A DNA stretch of 23,488 nucleotides, taken from a virus. Positions 11,895 through 20,389 of the stretch are shown one piece after another. Each line of letters starts with the position of its first letter. Position 1 is the first letter of the stretch. Where the stretch lies: IMG/VR virus record IMGVR_UViG_3300027573_000117, positions 1 through 23,488 of that record; one strand, given 5' to 3'. Below the pieces are notes generated by a model. That model did not search any database, was not told the DNA's origin, and saw nothing but the letters and a program-made list of their open reading frames with translations. Position numbers and translations under genes: made by a program.

Positions 11895-12463
11895 ATCTCC
11901 TCCCACCCGCACTCAGCTAGTGCTCGTTGTTCGGATGCCTTGTAGGATTCTGTGGCCGCTTTGGAAGCCTCGGTCTGTGCCCTGATCGTTTCTAGGCGCA
12001 GCGTCGCCATACGCTCTTGGTGGGCTCTTGCGGCTTGTACGTCGGCAATGCATTGCTCGTCACGCTCGAGGACGGCGGACATTTGCGCGAGCCCAAGACC
12101 AAAGCTGAAACCACGCTTGAACCCGTTGCCTGGCACGTAGCATTCGGGCGTAGCGCCGTACGGTAGCGGCGATTCCATACCGACCGCGAACGCGCGCGAG
12201 TTGGTGCTTTCGTACAGGTTCGCGTTGCTCGCCCCGCCGCCGGAGTTTGCGTTCACGATCGGGTTCGCGGTAGCGCTCGAGCTCGACGCCGACAAAGCAT
12301 CGACCGTGGTGCTCGGGATGTTCTCACCAGTCCTCGGAGTCGAGGGGATGCCGGGTCGGTCGGTGGCAAACACCGGATACGCCATCCCTACTGCCACGAT
12401 GGCTAACACCACGGCAATCGAGAGATACACCCAGTCCCAGCGTTCCTCTTTCGGTCGCATCAT
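11876..12463 (-). CDS. Membrane-anchored protein with helical ectodomain
   Basis: 195 residues from ATG 12463 (TGATG overlap with the upstream stop). Three ATGs stand in a row at 12466, 12463 and 12460; spacing to GGGGA favours the second or third. A transmembrane helix occupies residues 10-33 (WVYLSIAVVLAIVAVGMAYP). Then come a low-complexity Ser/Ala/Asn/Gly linker and a helical C-terminal domain with ERDEQCIADVQAARAHQERM and a long Glu/Ala-rich coiled coil. The layout suggests an inner-membrane-anchored periplasmic protein of the lysis cassette. Function unknown; the longer upstream frame overlapping the DUF5675 gene is not credible. Confidence 0.78.
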   Translation of the reverse strand: MMRPKEERWDWVYLSIAVVLAIVAVGMAYPVFATDRPGIPSTPRTGENIPSTTVDALSASSSSATANPIVNANSGGGASNANLYESTNSRAFAVGMESPLPYGATPECYVPGNGFKRGFSFGLGLAQMSAVLERDEQCIADVQAARAHQERMATLRLETIRAQTEASKAATESYKASEQRALAECGWEEICAASK

Positions 12464-12921
12464 CATTTCCCCGTGCCGAGCGCCGGCGCTATCTTGAGTT
12501 TCGTGTCCCCTGCCTGAAAGGCTTTTAACACAATCGCCATGGCTTGCCGTGAAGCAGTTACCATAAGGCGGTTCTCGTTGATCGTCAGGCCAAGGCCCGG
12601 AGCAATGCACCCCTGAAGCTCCGAGGCGTAGTTCGCCGAGTGAATCAGGATCAGTGTCCGACCACCAGCGGCCGGAAGGTGCTCTTGCGAGTAGTACACG
12701 CCACAAGAGGGATTCCGCAAGGCGACACACACATCACCGTTCGGTCGCGCGTGACGCACAAGCGAATACACTCCGTCCGGCACACAGGACACATTAGGCG
12801 CCCCGCCGGGTGCTCGACCAGCGATCCAAGGTCGCTCGATCGTGTAGAGAGTCTCGCAGCCATCAATCATCAACCGGCCTACCGTGGCCTCGGGCAAATA
12901 AGCTATGCGGTCGATTCTCAT
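12463..12921 (-). CDS. DUF5675-family protein, possible cell-wall-active protein
   Basis: 152 residues from ATG 12921. It matches the DUF5675 pattern: an N-terminal strand with YLPEATVGRLMIDG, the invariant-type YTIERPW (26-32), CVPDGVYSLVRH, and LILIHSANYASELQGCIAPG in the middle. The H-x(n)-GC arrangement resembles the active-site layout of L,D-transpeptidase-type folds (His and Cys). DUF5675 has no established activity that I know of. Because no conventional endolysin is seen in the cassette, this gene is a candidate for the lytic or wall-modifying function. The ribosome site is weak. It follows the tailspike gene by 25 bases. Confidence 0.82.
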   Translation of the reverse strand: MRIDRIAYLPEATVGRLMIDGCETLYTIERPWIAGRAPGGAPNVSCVPDGVYSLVRHARPNGDVCVALRNPSCGVYYSQEHLPAAGGRTLILIHSANYASELQGCIAPGLGLTINENRLMVTASRQAMAIVLKAFQAGDTKLKIAPALGTGK

Positions 12922-12945
12922 GTGGCTATTCTACCAGTTTATGCA

Positions 12946-14136
12946 TCAACTTATGCGCACGCGCACCGCGCCGCCGTCGTTGTACATACCACCTATTGGA
13001 ACTCCTGCAGCTTCGGCAGCAGCATCGTCGGCGTAATCGCCAAGGCCCATCTGCACCAGCGTGATGCCGCTGTCCACGAGATCCACGTTGCTAAGTCGGA
13101 CAACCTCGTTAAGCGGGTTGCCTTCGACGTCGTTGTTCTTCGCGATCAAATCGCCCAGTGCAACACCAGTTGAGTTAGTGAGGTAGAGCGCGGACGTGAA
13201 GCAGTCCTCAACGATCAGGACGCCCATTGCGAGGCTGTCCACTTCATCAATACGAATACCGGCGTAGTGCGTCGTCCCGGTTACTGTGACATTCGATACC
13301 GTGACTCGCTTGCTTCTGGCATCACCCCCTCCAGTGTCTGAGAAGATGTGAACCCCCGCCCCTCGACGTTGGTCCTTCGAGCGAATACCGCGAACCTGGG
13401 CGTCCGTGACTGATCGCAAGTAAACAGCATGGTGCAGCGTAGTAGCTCCAGACGCCGCTCCTGTGCCGTCGAACTCAGAATCAAGCACCTTCACCCCGTC
13501 CGCGTATCCAACGAAAACTACACCCGTGCCAGAAGCATCAGCGGCCGTGTCTCCACCAGTCACTTTCACACCCCGAACGAACACGCTCGAGGATCGAGCC
13601 AAAGCGTTGCTTTCCCCGACGTACAGGACCGATGACCCCAGTCCTGTTCCCGTACAGTCTATGAAGTCCAGTCCCTCAACGCGGTCTAACTCTGCGCCGC
13701 GAAACACGTTCGAGAACCTACACCGAAGAAATTCGATGTTCTCCGAAGCCGCTGCATCCGCGTCGAACAACACGCAGCGATTGGACGAGCCGACCGAGTT
13801 ACCGTCGAAGCCGATATCGCGAAAGCTCACGTTGGAGCGTGCTGTTCCGCCGTCGTTGAAAATTGAGAACGTGTTCGCCGAGGCTTTGATGATGCTCCGT
13901 CGAGAACCGATACCGCGGACCATAATCCCAGACAGAGGCACTAGAGCCGACGAAACGATCGACGTGCCGCCGGGATGGAATACCTCGGAGCCAGTCTCGA
14001 AGGCCAAAGCGATAGCGCTATTCCAAGCATCGGTATCGTCCGTTGAGCCATCAATCTTGGCCCCGTGCCAAGTGATATCACCAGGCTCGTAAACGGTCCC
14101 GATGCGCCGGCCGATCGGGGATAAAACTGCGCTCAC
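12946..14136 (-). CDS. Beta-helix tailspike / receptor-binding protein
   Basis: 396 residues from GTG 14136 (GTGA overlap). The N-terminal ~55 residues include VYEPGDITWHGAKIDGSTDD and DAWNSAIALAFETG, the pectate-lyase-3-type opening also seen in the left-edge spike. Then come repeated short strands with Asn, Ser and Val (VSFRDIGFDGNS; FLRCRFSNVF; VSNVTVTGTTHYAGIRIDEV), the coils of a right-handed beta helix. The C-terminus (DAAAEAAGVPIGGMYNDGGA) is a common ending in phage tail proteins and may form the trimerisation tip. It would recognise or degrade host surface polysaccharide. Last gene of the late virion operon before the lysis block. Confidence 0.87.
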   Translation of the reverse strand: MSAVLSPIGRRIGTVYEPGDITWHGAKIDGSTDDTDAWNSAIALAFETGSEVFHPGGTSIVSSALVPLSGIMVRGIGSRRSIIKASANTFSIFNDGGTARSNVSFRDIGFDGNSVGSSNRCVLFDADAAASENIEFLRCRFSNVFRGAELDRVEGLDFIDCTGTGLGSSVLYVGESNALARSSSVFVRGVKVTGGDTAADASGTGVVFVGYADGVKVLDSEFDGTGAASGATTLHHAVYLRSVTDAQVRGIRSKDQRRGAGVHIFSDTGGGDARSKRVTVSNVTVTGTTHYAGIRIDEVDSLAMGVLIVEDCFTSALYLTNSTGVALGDLIAKNNDVEGNPLNEVVRLSNVDLVDSGITLVQMGLGDYADDAAAEAAGVPIGGMYNDGGAVRVRIS

Positions 14137-14513
14137 AGCACCGTCATCGTCATGCCGGTGTGAACTTTGAGCGTAGCCCCACCGACCAGCCTAAACGACA
14201 TGTCGTAAGTGACCGTGCCTACCCCTGAGTACGTCCATGTGTGACTCGAGGTGCACGCTAGCCACGTGTTGATAGTCCCCGTCGTGAAACTACCGCTAGT
14301 CGGGTCAACGCGAACCTCGTAGTTCGCAGCCACTAGAGCAGTGGACGGCGTTACCCAATCCTCGGTATCGGCTCCACCGGCGCCGTTCCCGAAGACGTGA
14401 TCGCCGTCGTTTTGAATCTCCGCGCTAGTCGAAATCAGGTTTGACGCATTGGAAAGCGTCGCTGCCAACAAACCATTTCCGCCAGAGATAGCGGCTAGTA
14501 AAGCTCCGCTCAC
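14133..14513 (-). CDS. Small fibre-associated protein
   Basis: 126 residues from GTG 14513, which overlaps the fibre stop as GTGA; a longer frame exists but lies inside the fibre gene. Composition is Gly/Ser/Thr/Ala-rich with beta character: GALLAAISGGNGLLAATLSN, NTWLACTSSHTWTYSG and DMSFRLVGGATLKVHTGMTM. It lies between a tail fibre and a tailspike and is coupled to both. Probably a virion protein of the fibre/spike complex. No family recognised. Confidence 0.78.
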   Translation of the reverse strand: MSGALLAAISGGNGLLAATLSNASNLISTSAEIQNDGDHVFGNGAGGADTEDWVTPSTALVAANYEVRVDPTSGSFTTGTINTWLACTSSHTWTYSGVGTVTYDMSFRLVGGATLKVHTGMTMTVL

Positions 14514-15643
14514 GTCAACTGCCCTGCGATGTTCCAGTTGCCCGAGCTCGCATGGATCGCGGCGCACATGCTCCCGGTGGGCAGTGTCCGACTTCCGGTG
14601 TTGCCGGCGAAGGTCAACGTTCCACTTGCTGCGATGGTCCAGCTATTGCCGGACGAGTTGACGAGAATCACCACCGCGTCATTAGCCGGATCGCCGTCTA
14701 GCGTGAACGTCTGCCCGCTGCCAGAAGTGAACCGAATGGTTCCGCCGGAATCACTCGCCGCGGTGTTGCCTGTAGACGTGACGTTGCGAGACGGAGCGGT
14801 CCGGTATCCGACTTCAATGCTTCCGTATTGCAGCGTCCCATTGGCAAAGTTGATCGTGGTCGGTGTCGCACCCGTACGAGCAATGCTCAACACGGTCGAG
14901 GTAGCCGCTAGCGAATCGTCCAGCGTGAACAGAGCAAGCGTTCCGGTCGTGTTCCGCCACTCCCACCCCTTCTCGTCTGTCGCTCCAGCGGAGTCGATCA
15001 GCCGCGTACGTGGAGCAGTGGCATTGCTAACCGACAGAATCTGCCCGGTTAGAAACAGACTGCTGCCAGTCAGCAGAGGAACCGTAGCCGGGAGCATCCC
15101 CTCCGGTATCTCAGACGGTGGGGAAGTCAGCACCCACCGATCAGGCGAAGCGTTCGCGTCGTAGGTGAACTCGTAGAGACCACCGAGCAGGATTGCACCG
15201 CTAGCGAGCGCAACACCGTCAGGCGTTTGCACGGCAATCGGCCCCAAGCCGTTGACGTTGAGCGTTGTAGCACCGGAGTTGTTCGCAGCGGCGCGGACGA
15301 CGAATCGCTGGCCTTCTTCGTAGGCGGCGATAGCAGGGGACGGTGTAATGACTAGGGTGTTGGCGCTGCCTGAGTCTACGAAATAGCACAAATCTTGATC
15401 GATCACCTCAGTGACGCGCGGATACCCCGTCAACGTCGTGGCCGCTGCGGCGTTCAGCAGCTTTGTGCCGTTCAAGTTCTGATCGGCGGTCGGGAGCCCC
15501 GTGCCGTCACGCAGCATCGCGAGCGACATGCCAGTCGCAATGTCGTTGCAAGTCTCTGTCAATTTGGCTATCTCAATCGGAGGCGAAGCCGCTTCCGTAT
15601 CGAAGTCAAATAACATCGAGAATGTCCCGCTTGAATACGGCAA
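14510..15643 (-). CDS. Tail fibre protein
   Basis: 377 residues from TTG 15643. The TTG is preferred because the resulting MPYSSGTFS start matches the typical N-terminus of many podovirus fibre proteins and GGAG lies 9 bases upstream; the next ATG is at 15616. An N-terminal segment with ASPPIEIAKLTETCNDIATG is followed by a long Ala/Gly/Thr/Asn-rich beta-structured shaft (NSGATTLNVNGLGPIAVQTP) and a C-terminal part with SGQTFTLDGDPANDAVVILV. The product attaches to the tail and contacts the receptor. An HNH gene on the other strand starts 37 bases upstream. Confidence 0.85.
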   Translation of the reverse strand: MPYSSGTFSMLFDFDTEAASPPIEIAKLTETCNDIATGMSLAMLRDGTGLPTADQNLNGTKLLNAAAATTLTGYPRVTEVIDQDLCYFVDSGSANTLVITPSPAIAAYEEGQRFVVRAAANNSGATTLNVNGLGPIAVQTPDGVALASGAILLGGLYEFTYDANASPDRWVLTSPPSEIPEGMLPATVPLLTGSSLFLTGQILSVSNATAPRTRLIDSAGATDEKGWEWRNTTGTLALFTLDDSLAATSTVLSIARTGATPTTINFANGTLQYGSIEVGYRTAPSRNVTSTGNTAASDSGGTIRFTSGSGQTFTLDGDPANDAVVILVNSSGNSWTIAASGTLTFAGNTGSRTLPTGSMCAAIHASSGNWNIAGQLT

Positions 15644-15680
15644 AGTTGCCTACTCCATCGAGATGATATATTCTAGCCTC

Positions 15681-16262
15681 ATGCCATATCGAGCCGGGCC
15701 AGTCCCTTGCAAAATCTGCGGAAAACAGAGTCTTGCACGCAAGCTATGCAAGACTCACTACCATCGTTTTAGACAGAACGGATCGCTCAGTCAACATACA
15801 ATTCTAGGCCCACACGAAGCGTTCCGCGTCAAATACGAAATCGTCAAAACTGGATGCTGGGAATGGACCGCGAATCTTTCGTCCAATGGGTACGGCTTTT
15901 TCCACGGAGCACCAGGTCACAAATACGGAGCCCATAGATACTCTTACGAAATCCACAACGGACCAATTCCGCCTGGGATGTTGGTCATGCACACCTGCGA
16001 CAACCGTAAGTGTGTGAATCCAGATCACCTCAAACTCGGCTCTATCGCGGACAACATCAAAGATGCGGCGGCGAAGAACAGAATTCAGCACGGCGAAACC
16101 CACTCGAATGCAACGCTGACAAACAGACAGTGCGATGAAATACGCGCATCGACCGAGGTTCAATCCGTGGTGGCGAAACGGTATGGAATCTCGCAGTCGC
16201 ATGTTTCAAATATTAGGCAAGGCAAACGCCGATCTAAAGATCACCTATCTACTCCCTTGTAG
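15681..16262 (+). CDS. HNH homing endonuclease, freestanding, antisense to the late operon
   Basis: 193 residues from ATG 15681; an ATG at 15663 would add six residues, and the longer frame runs antisense to the fibre gene. Domains: an N-terminal Cys/His cluster (CKICGK at 10-15, CKTHYHRF at 23-30), an AP2/NUMOD-like segment (CWEWTANLSSNGYGFF at 59-74), an HNH_3 core (VMHTCDNRKCVNPDHL at 102-117, with His104, Asn113, His116), and a C-terminal helix-turn-helix (QSVVAKRYGISQSHVSNIRQ at 161-180) for site recognition. All catalytic positions look intact. It is the only plus-strand gene within the late block and overlaps the 3' end of the ejection-protein gene by 18 bases, as expected for a mobile intron-less homing gene. 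Confidence 0.92.
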   Translation: MPYRAGPVPCKICGKQSLARKLCKTHYHRFRQNGSLSQHTILGPHEAFRVKYEIVKTGCWEWTANLSSNGYGFFHGAPGHKYGAHRYSYEIHNGPIPPGMLVMHTCDNRKCVNPDHLKLGSIADNIKDAAAKNRIQHGETHSNATLTNRQCDEIRASTEVQSVVAKRYGISQSHVSNIRQGKRRSKDHLSTPL

Positions 16263-17738
16263 GCGCTCGGCCATCATTCTGCGGCGCGATTCTTCTGCCG
16301 TTCCCGCGCCTAGCGTAGCAGCCGGGAGGTATCCGAGTTGAGGGAGCGATTCGCCGGTAAGTCGTCGCCCCATAGCGGTAGCGGCTCCGCTTCTAACGAG
16401 TTCATCCACGTTTCTGGCAGAACGATTTCGGAGCGCCGACGCACCGGCACGCCCGGCGATACCAGCGCCCGCAAGAGCAAAGCCAGCACCAGGTGCAACA
16501 CCCTCAGCAGCAAGTGAAGCGATCGCCGGAACCGTCCCTGTGGGCGCGAATTTGCCCACAAGTCGAAGGGCGTGCTGGACTGGCCCGCCTCTGACGACTT
16601 TGAGGATGGCGGAGCGCTCGTCTTCACTAAAACGGCGGAACCTTCGAGGATTGTCGGCAAGTTGCTTGAACTGGGTTCGTAGGGCATTTTCCATCCCCGA
16701 CATTGAGAATTGACCGGCTTGGTTCTTGGCTCGCTCGAATAGGTTTTCAACGTCTTGCGCCTTCCTCTGCACGTTCCAAAGGCTTCGAGCCGTCTGGTAT
16801 TCTGCTGACGAGCTCGGCATCTGTTGGTCGATAAAGTCGTCGAATTCATCGAGCAATTGACCTGCTAGCCTTGCATCGCTCGAGACTTGCCCGCCTGCCG
16901 CTGCAATAGCTTCTGTCTCGGCGTTCGATAGGACGCGCCGCAACGTTTCAGTCCCTTGCACAGAATGCCCGGCAACGTTCGGGCGCGTGGCATCCTCCAT
17001 GAGCCGATTGAAGGCGGCCATTGTTTTGGGGTGTAGAGCTTTGTCTACGCCTTCCTTGGCTAGAACCTGCTCGACCTGGGTCACAAATCCGCCGAGGTTG
17101 TTTTGCGGCAGCATCCCGCCAGACTGCTCAGCGCGCTGGTAGGCTTGCTGCGAGGCGGCTTTGATCTCCGGCCTAGTCGGGATCGCAGCGCGGCGTGACA
17201 TACGAGATTTCATGGCGCCAATGCCCGGAATGACTCCGAGCCCAAGCCCTATAAGGTTGCCGGTCGCCCGCTTGGCAGGGTCGGGATTCTCGAGGTCCAT
17301 CCCAGCCTCGAGCGCTTGCGGAACGCCAGTCATTCGAGCGGCTTTATCAACACCGGAAAGCATCGACTGCCCCTCGGGTGTCCGCGGCTGGTAGGTTCCG
17401 ACCGGCTGCCCGGTAGGCAGTTCTAACGCCTCCATACCCGCGTTCCAGGCGTAGTTGAGCGGAGCGGCGACCATCCCCGTGCCTACAGATAAAGCCGCCT
17501 CGCCAGCGCCAAGCCCAAGCCGCTGCGTAGGGCTCATGGCAAGGCGCGCGGACTCGACAGCGCCCATTGGCTTTTGCGGCTCTTCGGCCGGCACCGGGGG
17601 CCCTACAAACTGCCGTGGCTGGTCTGCTGGCATAGCGCGAATAGCCTGCGCGAGCTTGGTAGCCGCCGCGGTGTCGCCTGCCGCATCAGCAGCACGTAGA
17701 GCCTGCTCTAGTCTCTGTCTATTGGGCGGCGGGGGCAT
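16245..17738 (-). CDS. Internal virion / DNA-ejection-type protein
   Basis: 497 residues from ATG 17738, overlapping the upstream gene by 20 bases. The N-terminus is a basic, Ala-rich helix (PPPPNRQRLEQALRAADAAG). A Gly-rich hydrophobic stretch near 160-175 (GNLIGLGLGVIPGIGAMKSR) and a second near 410-440 (APGAGFALAGAGIAGRAGAS) resemble membrane-inserting segments of podovirus ejection proteins. Between them lie long helices (ETLRRVLSNAETEAIAAAGG). Family knowledge: such large internal proteins are injected with the genome and build a trans-envelope conduit. Assignment is by position and composition rather than a named domain. Confidence 0.72.
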   Translation of the reverse strand: MPPPPNRQRLEQALRAADAAGDTAAATKLAQAIRAMPADQPRQFVGPPVPAEEPQKPMGAVESARLAMSPTQRLGLGAGEAALSVGTGMVAAPLNYAWNAGMEALELPTGQPVGTYQPRTPEGQSMLSGVDKAARMTGVPQALEAGMDLENPDPAKRATGNLIGLGLGVIPGIGAMKSRMSRRAAIPTRPEIKAASQQAYQRAEQSGGMLPQNNLGGFVTQVEQVLAKEGVDKALHPKTMAAFNRLMEDATRPNVAGHSVQGTETLRRVLSNAETEAIAAAGGQVSSDARLAGQLLDEFDDFIDQQMPSSSAEYQTARSLWNVQRKAQDVENLFERAKNQAGQFSMSGMENALRTQFKQLADNPRRFRRFSEDERSAILKVVRGGPVQHALRLVGKFAPTGTVPAIASLAAEGVAPGAGFALAGAGIAGRAGASALRNRSARNVDELVRSGAATAMGRRLTGESLPQLGYLPAATLGAGTAEESRRRMMAERLQGSR

Positions 17739-18972
17739 ACTTGTTCAGCAGTGATTCGAGTTCGTCACCGCCGTCAGCGACTGGTTGTGTTGGCGCGGGT
17801 GGTTGCCCACCGCTGCCTATTCTGGCGATCTGGTAATCCAAATCACTCAGGAATTCTTCTAGCTCTGCCAGAGCCTTCTTACGCACGCTCGGGAACATCG
17901 AAGCAGTCGGCAGCACGAGCTGTGCCAATCTCTGCTCAAAGTCTGACTGAGCCCCGAGCCCCGGTGTACGGGTAAGTGCCGTGAGTTCGGTCAATAGCTG
18001 CGCGTTGGCTTGGTCGAGCTCGTTCCCTTCCTCGGTTAAACCGATAGCGCCGCCCTGCATCGGCCCGCCCGCCAGCAGGTTGTTTTCAAGCGCCGTCGAT
18101 GCATCAACCACGCGCTGCAAGCGACGTTGTGCGGCCTCGACGCGTGGCATTTTGTTCTGTGCGGTCATGCGGTCTTCAGCGGGGATTACGCCAGCCTTGG
18201 CGCCGGCTTCCGAACCAGCGATATCGCCCCTGTACTTGACCAGGAATTGATCCATCGGCAACGGCTGCATGCCTTGCGGTAGGCCCATGATGTATTGGGC
18301 GTAGAGCTGCGAATCCGACGAGCTACCGCGCCGCTGCGACAAGTACTCTTCCGGCTTCATCGGCGCTTCGCCGCGGGCCGCTCGATCCTCGTTGATGCGG
18401 TCGAGTTCTTGCAGAGACCCGGGTATGCCGCTTTCGCCGCCCACATTCGGCGGAGCCGATGCTATTTCCTGCCCTTGCGGGCTATACCGGCGAGCCCCGG
18501 GGGCGAGCGTGAATCCCTCGGACGCTTGCGGAAATAGTTGGTTAGCAGACTCCGCACCCAAAATCTGCCCCTGCTGATCGAGGGGTAACGAGCCGATGGA
18601 CTTCATGGCGGCCTGTTGCTGCGAGCTGAACGGAGCGGGTTGGCCCGGGCGAAGCACGCCCGATCCTGGTTGACCAGGCTGAATCGTCTGACGGGGTACA
18701 AGTCCCTGCAAACTTGCAGCCATCGCTTGGCGTTCCTGCTCGTGGAGCTCTGTTTCCTGCTGGCTAGCGTCTCGGTCGATCTTGTTCCCGAGTAATGCCT
18801 GCCCAAGCTGGGTAAGCCCCTGTCCCACTCCGTACGTTGGAACGATTCGCATACCGTTCCATTCTTGCGGAGCGCCTTGCTGGCTTTGCATCATCAGCCG
18901 CTCGGCCTGTAACCGCCGGCGGTCGATGGCTTCACGCTCAGGATCGCGGACGGAAACGTTTCTCGTCGGCAT
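17719..18972 (-). CDS. Internal virion / ejection-type protein
   Basis: 417 residues from ATG 18972 (TAATG overlap). Gln/Ala/Pro-rich and largely helical, with LMMQSQQGAPQEWNGMRIVP near the start, a disordered Gln-rich middle (FSSQQQAAMKSIGSLPLDQQ), and helical repeats at the C-terminus (MPRVEAAQRRLQRVVDASTA; VRKKALAELEEFLSDLDYQI). No membrane segment. Size, composition and position between two other internal-type proteins fit a podovirus core/ejection protein. No enzymatic motif (for example lysozyme) is visible. Confidence 0.7.
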   Translation of the reverse strand: MPTRNVSVRDPEREAIDRRRLQAERLMMQSQQGAPQEWNGMRIVPTYGVGQGLTQLGQALLGNKIDRDASQQETELHEQERQAMAASLQGLVPRQTIQPGQPGSGVLRPGQPAPFSSQQQAAMKSIGSLPLDQQGQILGAESANQLFPQASEGFTLAPGARRYSPQGQEIASAPPNVGGESGIPGSLQELDRINEDRAARGEAPMKPEEYLSQRRGSSSDSQLYAQYIMGLPQGMQPLPMDQFLVKYRGDIAGSEAGAKAGVIPAEDRMTAQNKMPRVEAAQRRLQRVVDASTALENNLLAGGPMQGGAIGLTEEGNELDQANAQLLTELTALTRTPGLGAQSDFEQRLAQLVLPTASMFPSVRKKALAELEEFLSDLDYQIARIGSGGQPPAPTQPVADGGDELESLLNKYAPAAQ

Positions 18973-19502
18973 TAGTAGCGCCTCATCAATCGGCTAGCCA
19001 TGAGCTGTTCTCTTGGCGTGACGGAAATCATCGGTGTGGCATTCTGAAACCGTCGGCCCTGTGGCTGCTGTGGTTGCTGAGCTCCACCACCACCACCGCT
19101 CGGGATGCGTGAGAACTTCTGCATCTGGTCTAGGAACGACATTCCACCACCAGAAACGCCAGGCGAGGCACCCACCGCCGGAACGCCCCCGCTCATCGTG
19201 CCCACTCCACCACCCGCCGCAGAAGCCGGCCCGGTCGGCAGTCCTGCCGCGGTGACGTTAGGAGGCGGGGCTGCTCCACCCAATCCAAGTCCGCCACCGG
19301 CGGCCACGGCGCCCATGTTCACAGCCCCTGCCCATAGAGGCGAGCCAGCCGAGAAATTGAACGGCCCCTTTTGCGTATTGATCGAATTCCGCCGGCGTGA
19401 CTCAGCCACCTGCGCGGCGTGGGCCGCGTCGAGCGCGTTATAAGCTGGCGAGGCGCTCCACTCTTGGAGCGCCTGAAAGGCCATGTTCGGATCGACGGTC
19501 AC
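18972..19502 (-). CDS. Gly/Pro-rich internal virion-type protein
   Basis: 176 residues from GTG 19502 (GTGA overlap). A helical N-terminal 45 residues (AFQALQEWSASPAYNALDAA) are followed by a long low-complexity Gly/Ala/Pro segment (about residues 60-130) including GGGLGLGGAAPPP, then a short Gln-rich piece and a basic end (EQLMASRLMRRY). Likely a disordered minor virion or ejection protein. Function inferred from position only. Confidence 0.68.
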   Translation of the reverse strand: MTVDPNMAFQALQEWSASPAYNALDAAHAAQVAESRRRNSINTQKGPFNFSAGSPLWAGAVNMGAVAAGGGLGLGGAAPPPNVTAAGLPTGPASAAGGGVGTMSGGVPAVGASPGVSGGGMSFLDQMQKFSRIPSGGGGGAQQPQQPQGRRFQNATPMISVTPREQLMASRLMRRY

Positions 19503-20389
19503 GGCTTTTTACCACCAGCACCAATCGCAGCACCACCCAGGCTGAATAGCCCGCTCATCATCGCGTTGCGCTGGGCCTGTTTCGCGTTGTAGGCGTCGAG
19601 CTGCCCTTGGTAGCTGTTGTAGATCGGGTTAGTGATGTCGGTCGGCTGCATTGAAACGTCAGGCGGCTGCGAGAACTGTGGCAGGTTCACCGGGTCGCGC
19701 ATCCCGCTGACCGAGGCGAACTCCTGAAAGGGTCTGTCCCGAAGGGTAAGCAGTTCGTTCAATCCGCGGCCTCGCGCGTCGGCACTCATGTTGTAAAGCC
19801 CCTGCATCTCGCTCATTCCGCCTTGAATGGCAGCGTCCCGAGCTTGACCATAGTCAAACTCGCGTTCTCTGCCGAACTGGCTCCTGGCATTGTTCCAAGC
19901 CTCTGAACCTTCAACCACGCCCTTATTGGCTAGCTGCGTCTCAAGGCCTCGTTCCCTATCTGCGTAGGCAGGGTCTAGGAACGCCGTCTGCCGGCCGTAA
20001 ATCGAGTCCTGCGCCTGCTGGCGAGCCCCCAGTAGGTCGCCTTCGCCGTACATCTTCTGTAGGCCAGAGGTATCGACCGGCTGCCCGTAGGCGCTCTGTA
20101 CGCCCGGCAGGAGCCCACCAGCCACATCTCCAACCGCTTGGCTCTGCTGCGTCTGTTGGTTATACAAAGCCTGCTGCTCGGGGCTCAGCGTGACGTTCTC
20201 ATCCCACATCGGCGCACCGGTAGTAGGGTCGGTGCCGCGGTAGTTGAACGTCTGCGAGCCCAAAGGCGTGGAAACGTTTCCACGATTTATCGCCGAATTG
20301 AAGCCCGCTGCCTGCTGGTTCAGCTGGGTCTGCTGCCCGGCGACCTGGGTAGGATCAGGCGGCGGCGGCGGCTTGGACTTCTTGCCCAT
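19499..20389 (-). CDS. Tail/internal structural protein with Pro-rich start
   Basis: 296 residues from ATG 20389. It starts MGKKSKPPPPPDPTQVAGQQ, an opening I recognise from podovirus structural proteins in the same genomic position. A Gln/Asn-rich helical body follows (QQTQLNQQAAGFNSAINRGN; LSPEQQALYNQQTQQSQAVG), then a central region with SIYGRQTAFLDPAYADRERG and EAWNNARSQFGREREFDYGQ. A short Gly/Ala hydrophobic end (MMSGLFSLGGAAIGAGGKKP) could insert into membrane. The gene overlaps the acetyltransferase by 35 bases. Probably an ejection or core protein. Confidence 0.75.
   Translation of the reverse strand: MGKKSKPPPPPDPTQVAGQQTQLNQQAAGFNSAINRGNVSTPLGSQTFNYRGTDPTTGAPMWDENVTLSPEQQALYNQQTQQSQAVGDVAGGLLPGVQSAYGQPVDTSGLQKMYGEGDLLGARQQAQDSIYGRQTAFLDPAYADRERGLETQLANKGVVEGSEAWNNARSQFGREREFDYGQARDAAIQGGMSEMQGLYNMSADARGRGLNELLTLRDRPFQEFASVSGMRDPVNLPQFSQPPDVSMQPTDITNPIYNSYQGQLDAYNAKQAQRNAMMSGLFSLGGAAIGAGGKKP

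Noticed and set aside
11876-12730. 284-residue reading of the membrane-anchored protein
   Set aside because: The first 88 residues overlap the DUF5675 gene and look non-coding; the ATG cluster at 12460-12466 before the membrane helix is the natural start.
12922-12945. Extended -10-like TGGTAGAAT before the DUF5675 gene
   Set aside because: No -35 at proper distance, and the start point would coincide with the ATG; too weak to call.
13463-15164. Long plus-strand ORFs (209 and 211 residues) in the fibre and spike region
   Set aside because: Antisense shadows of well supported minus-strand fibre and spike genes in GC-rich sequence.
12946-15643. Diversity-generating retroelement targeting the fibre or spike
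   Set aside because: No reverse transcriptase gene and no template/variable repeat pair seen near the C-terminal ends.
16310-16849. 179-residue minus-strand ORF in another frame
   Set aside because: Lies fully inside the ejection-type gene and is Ser/Arg/Leu-rich as expected for a frame shadow.
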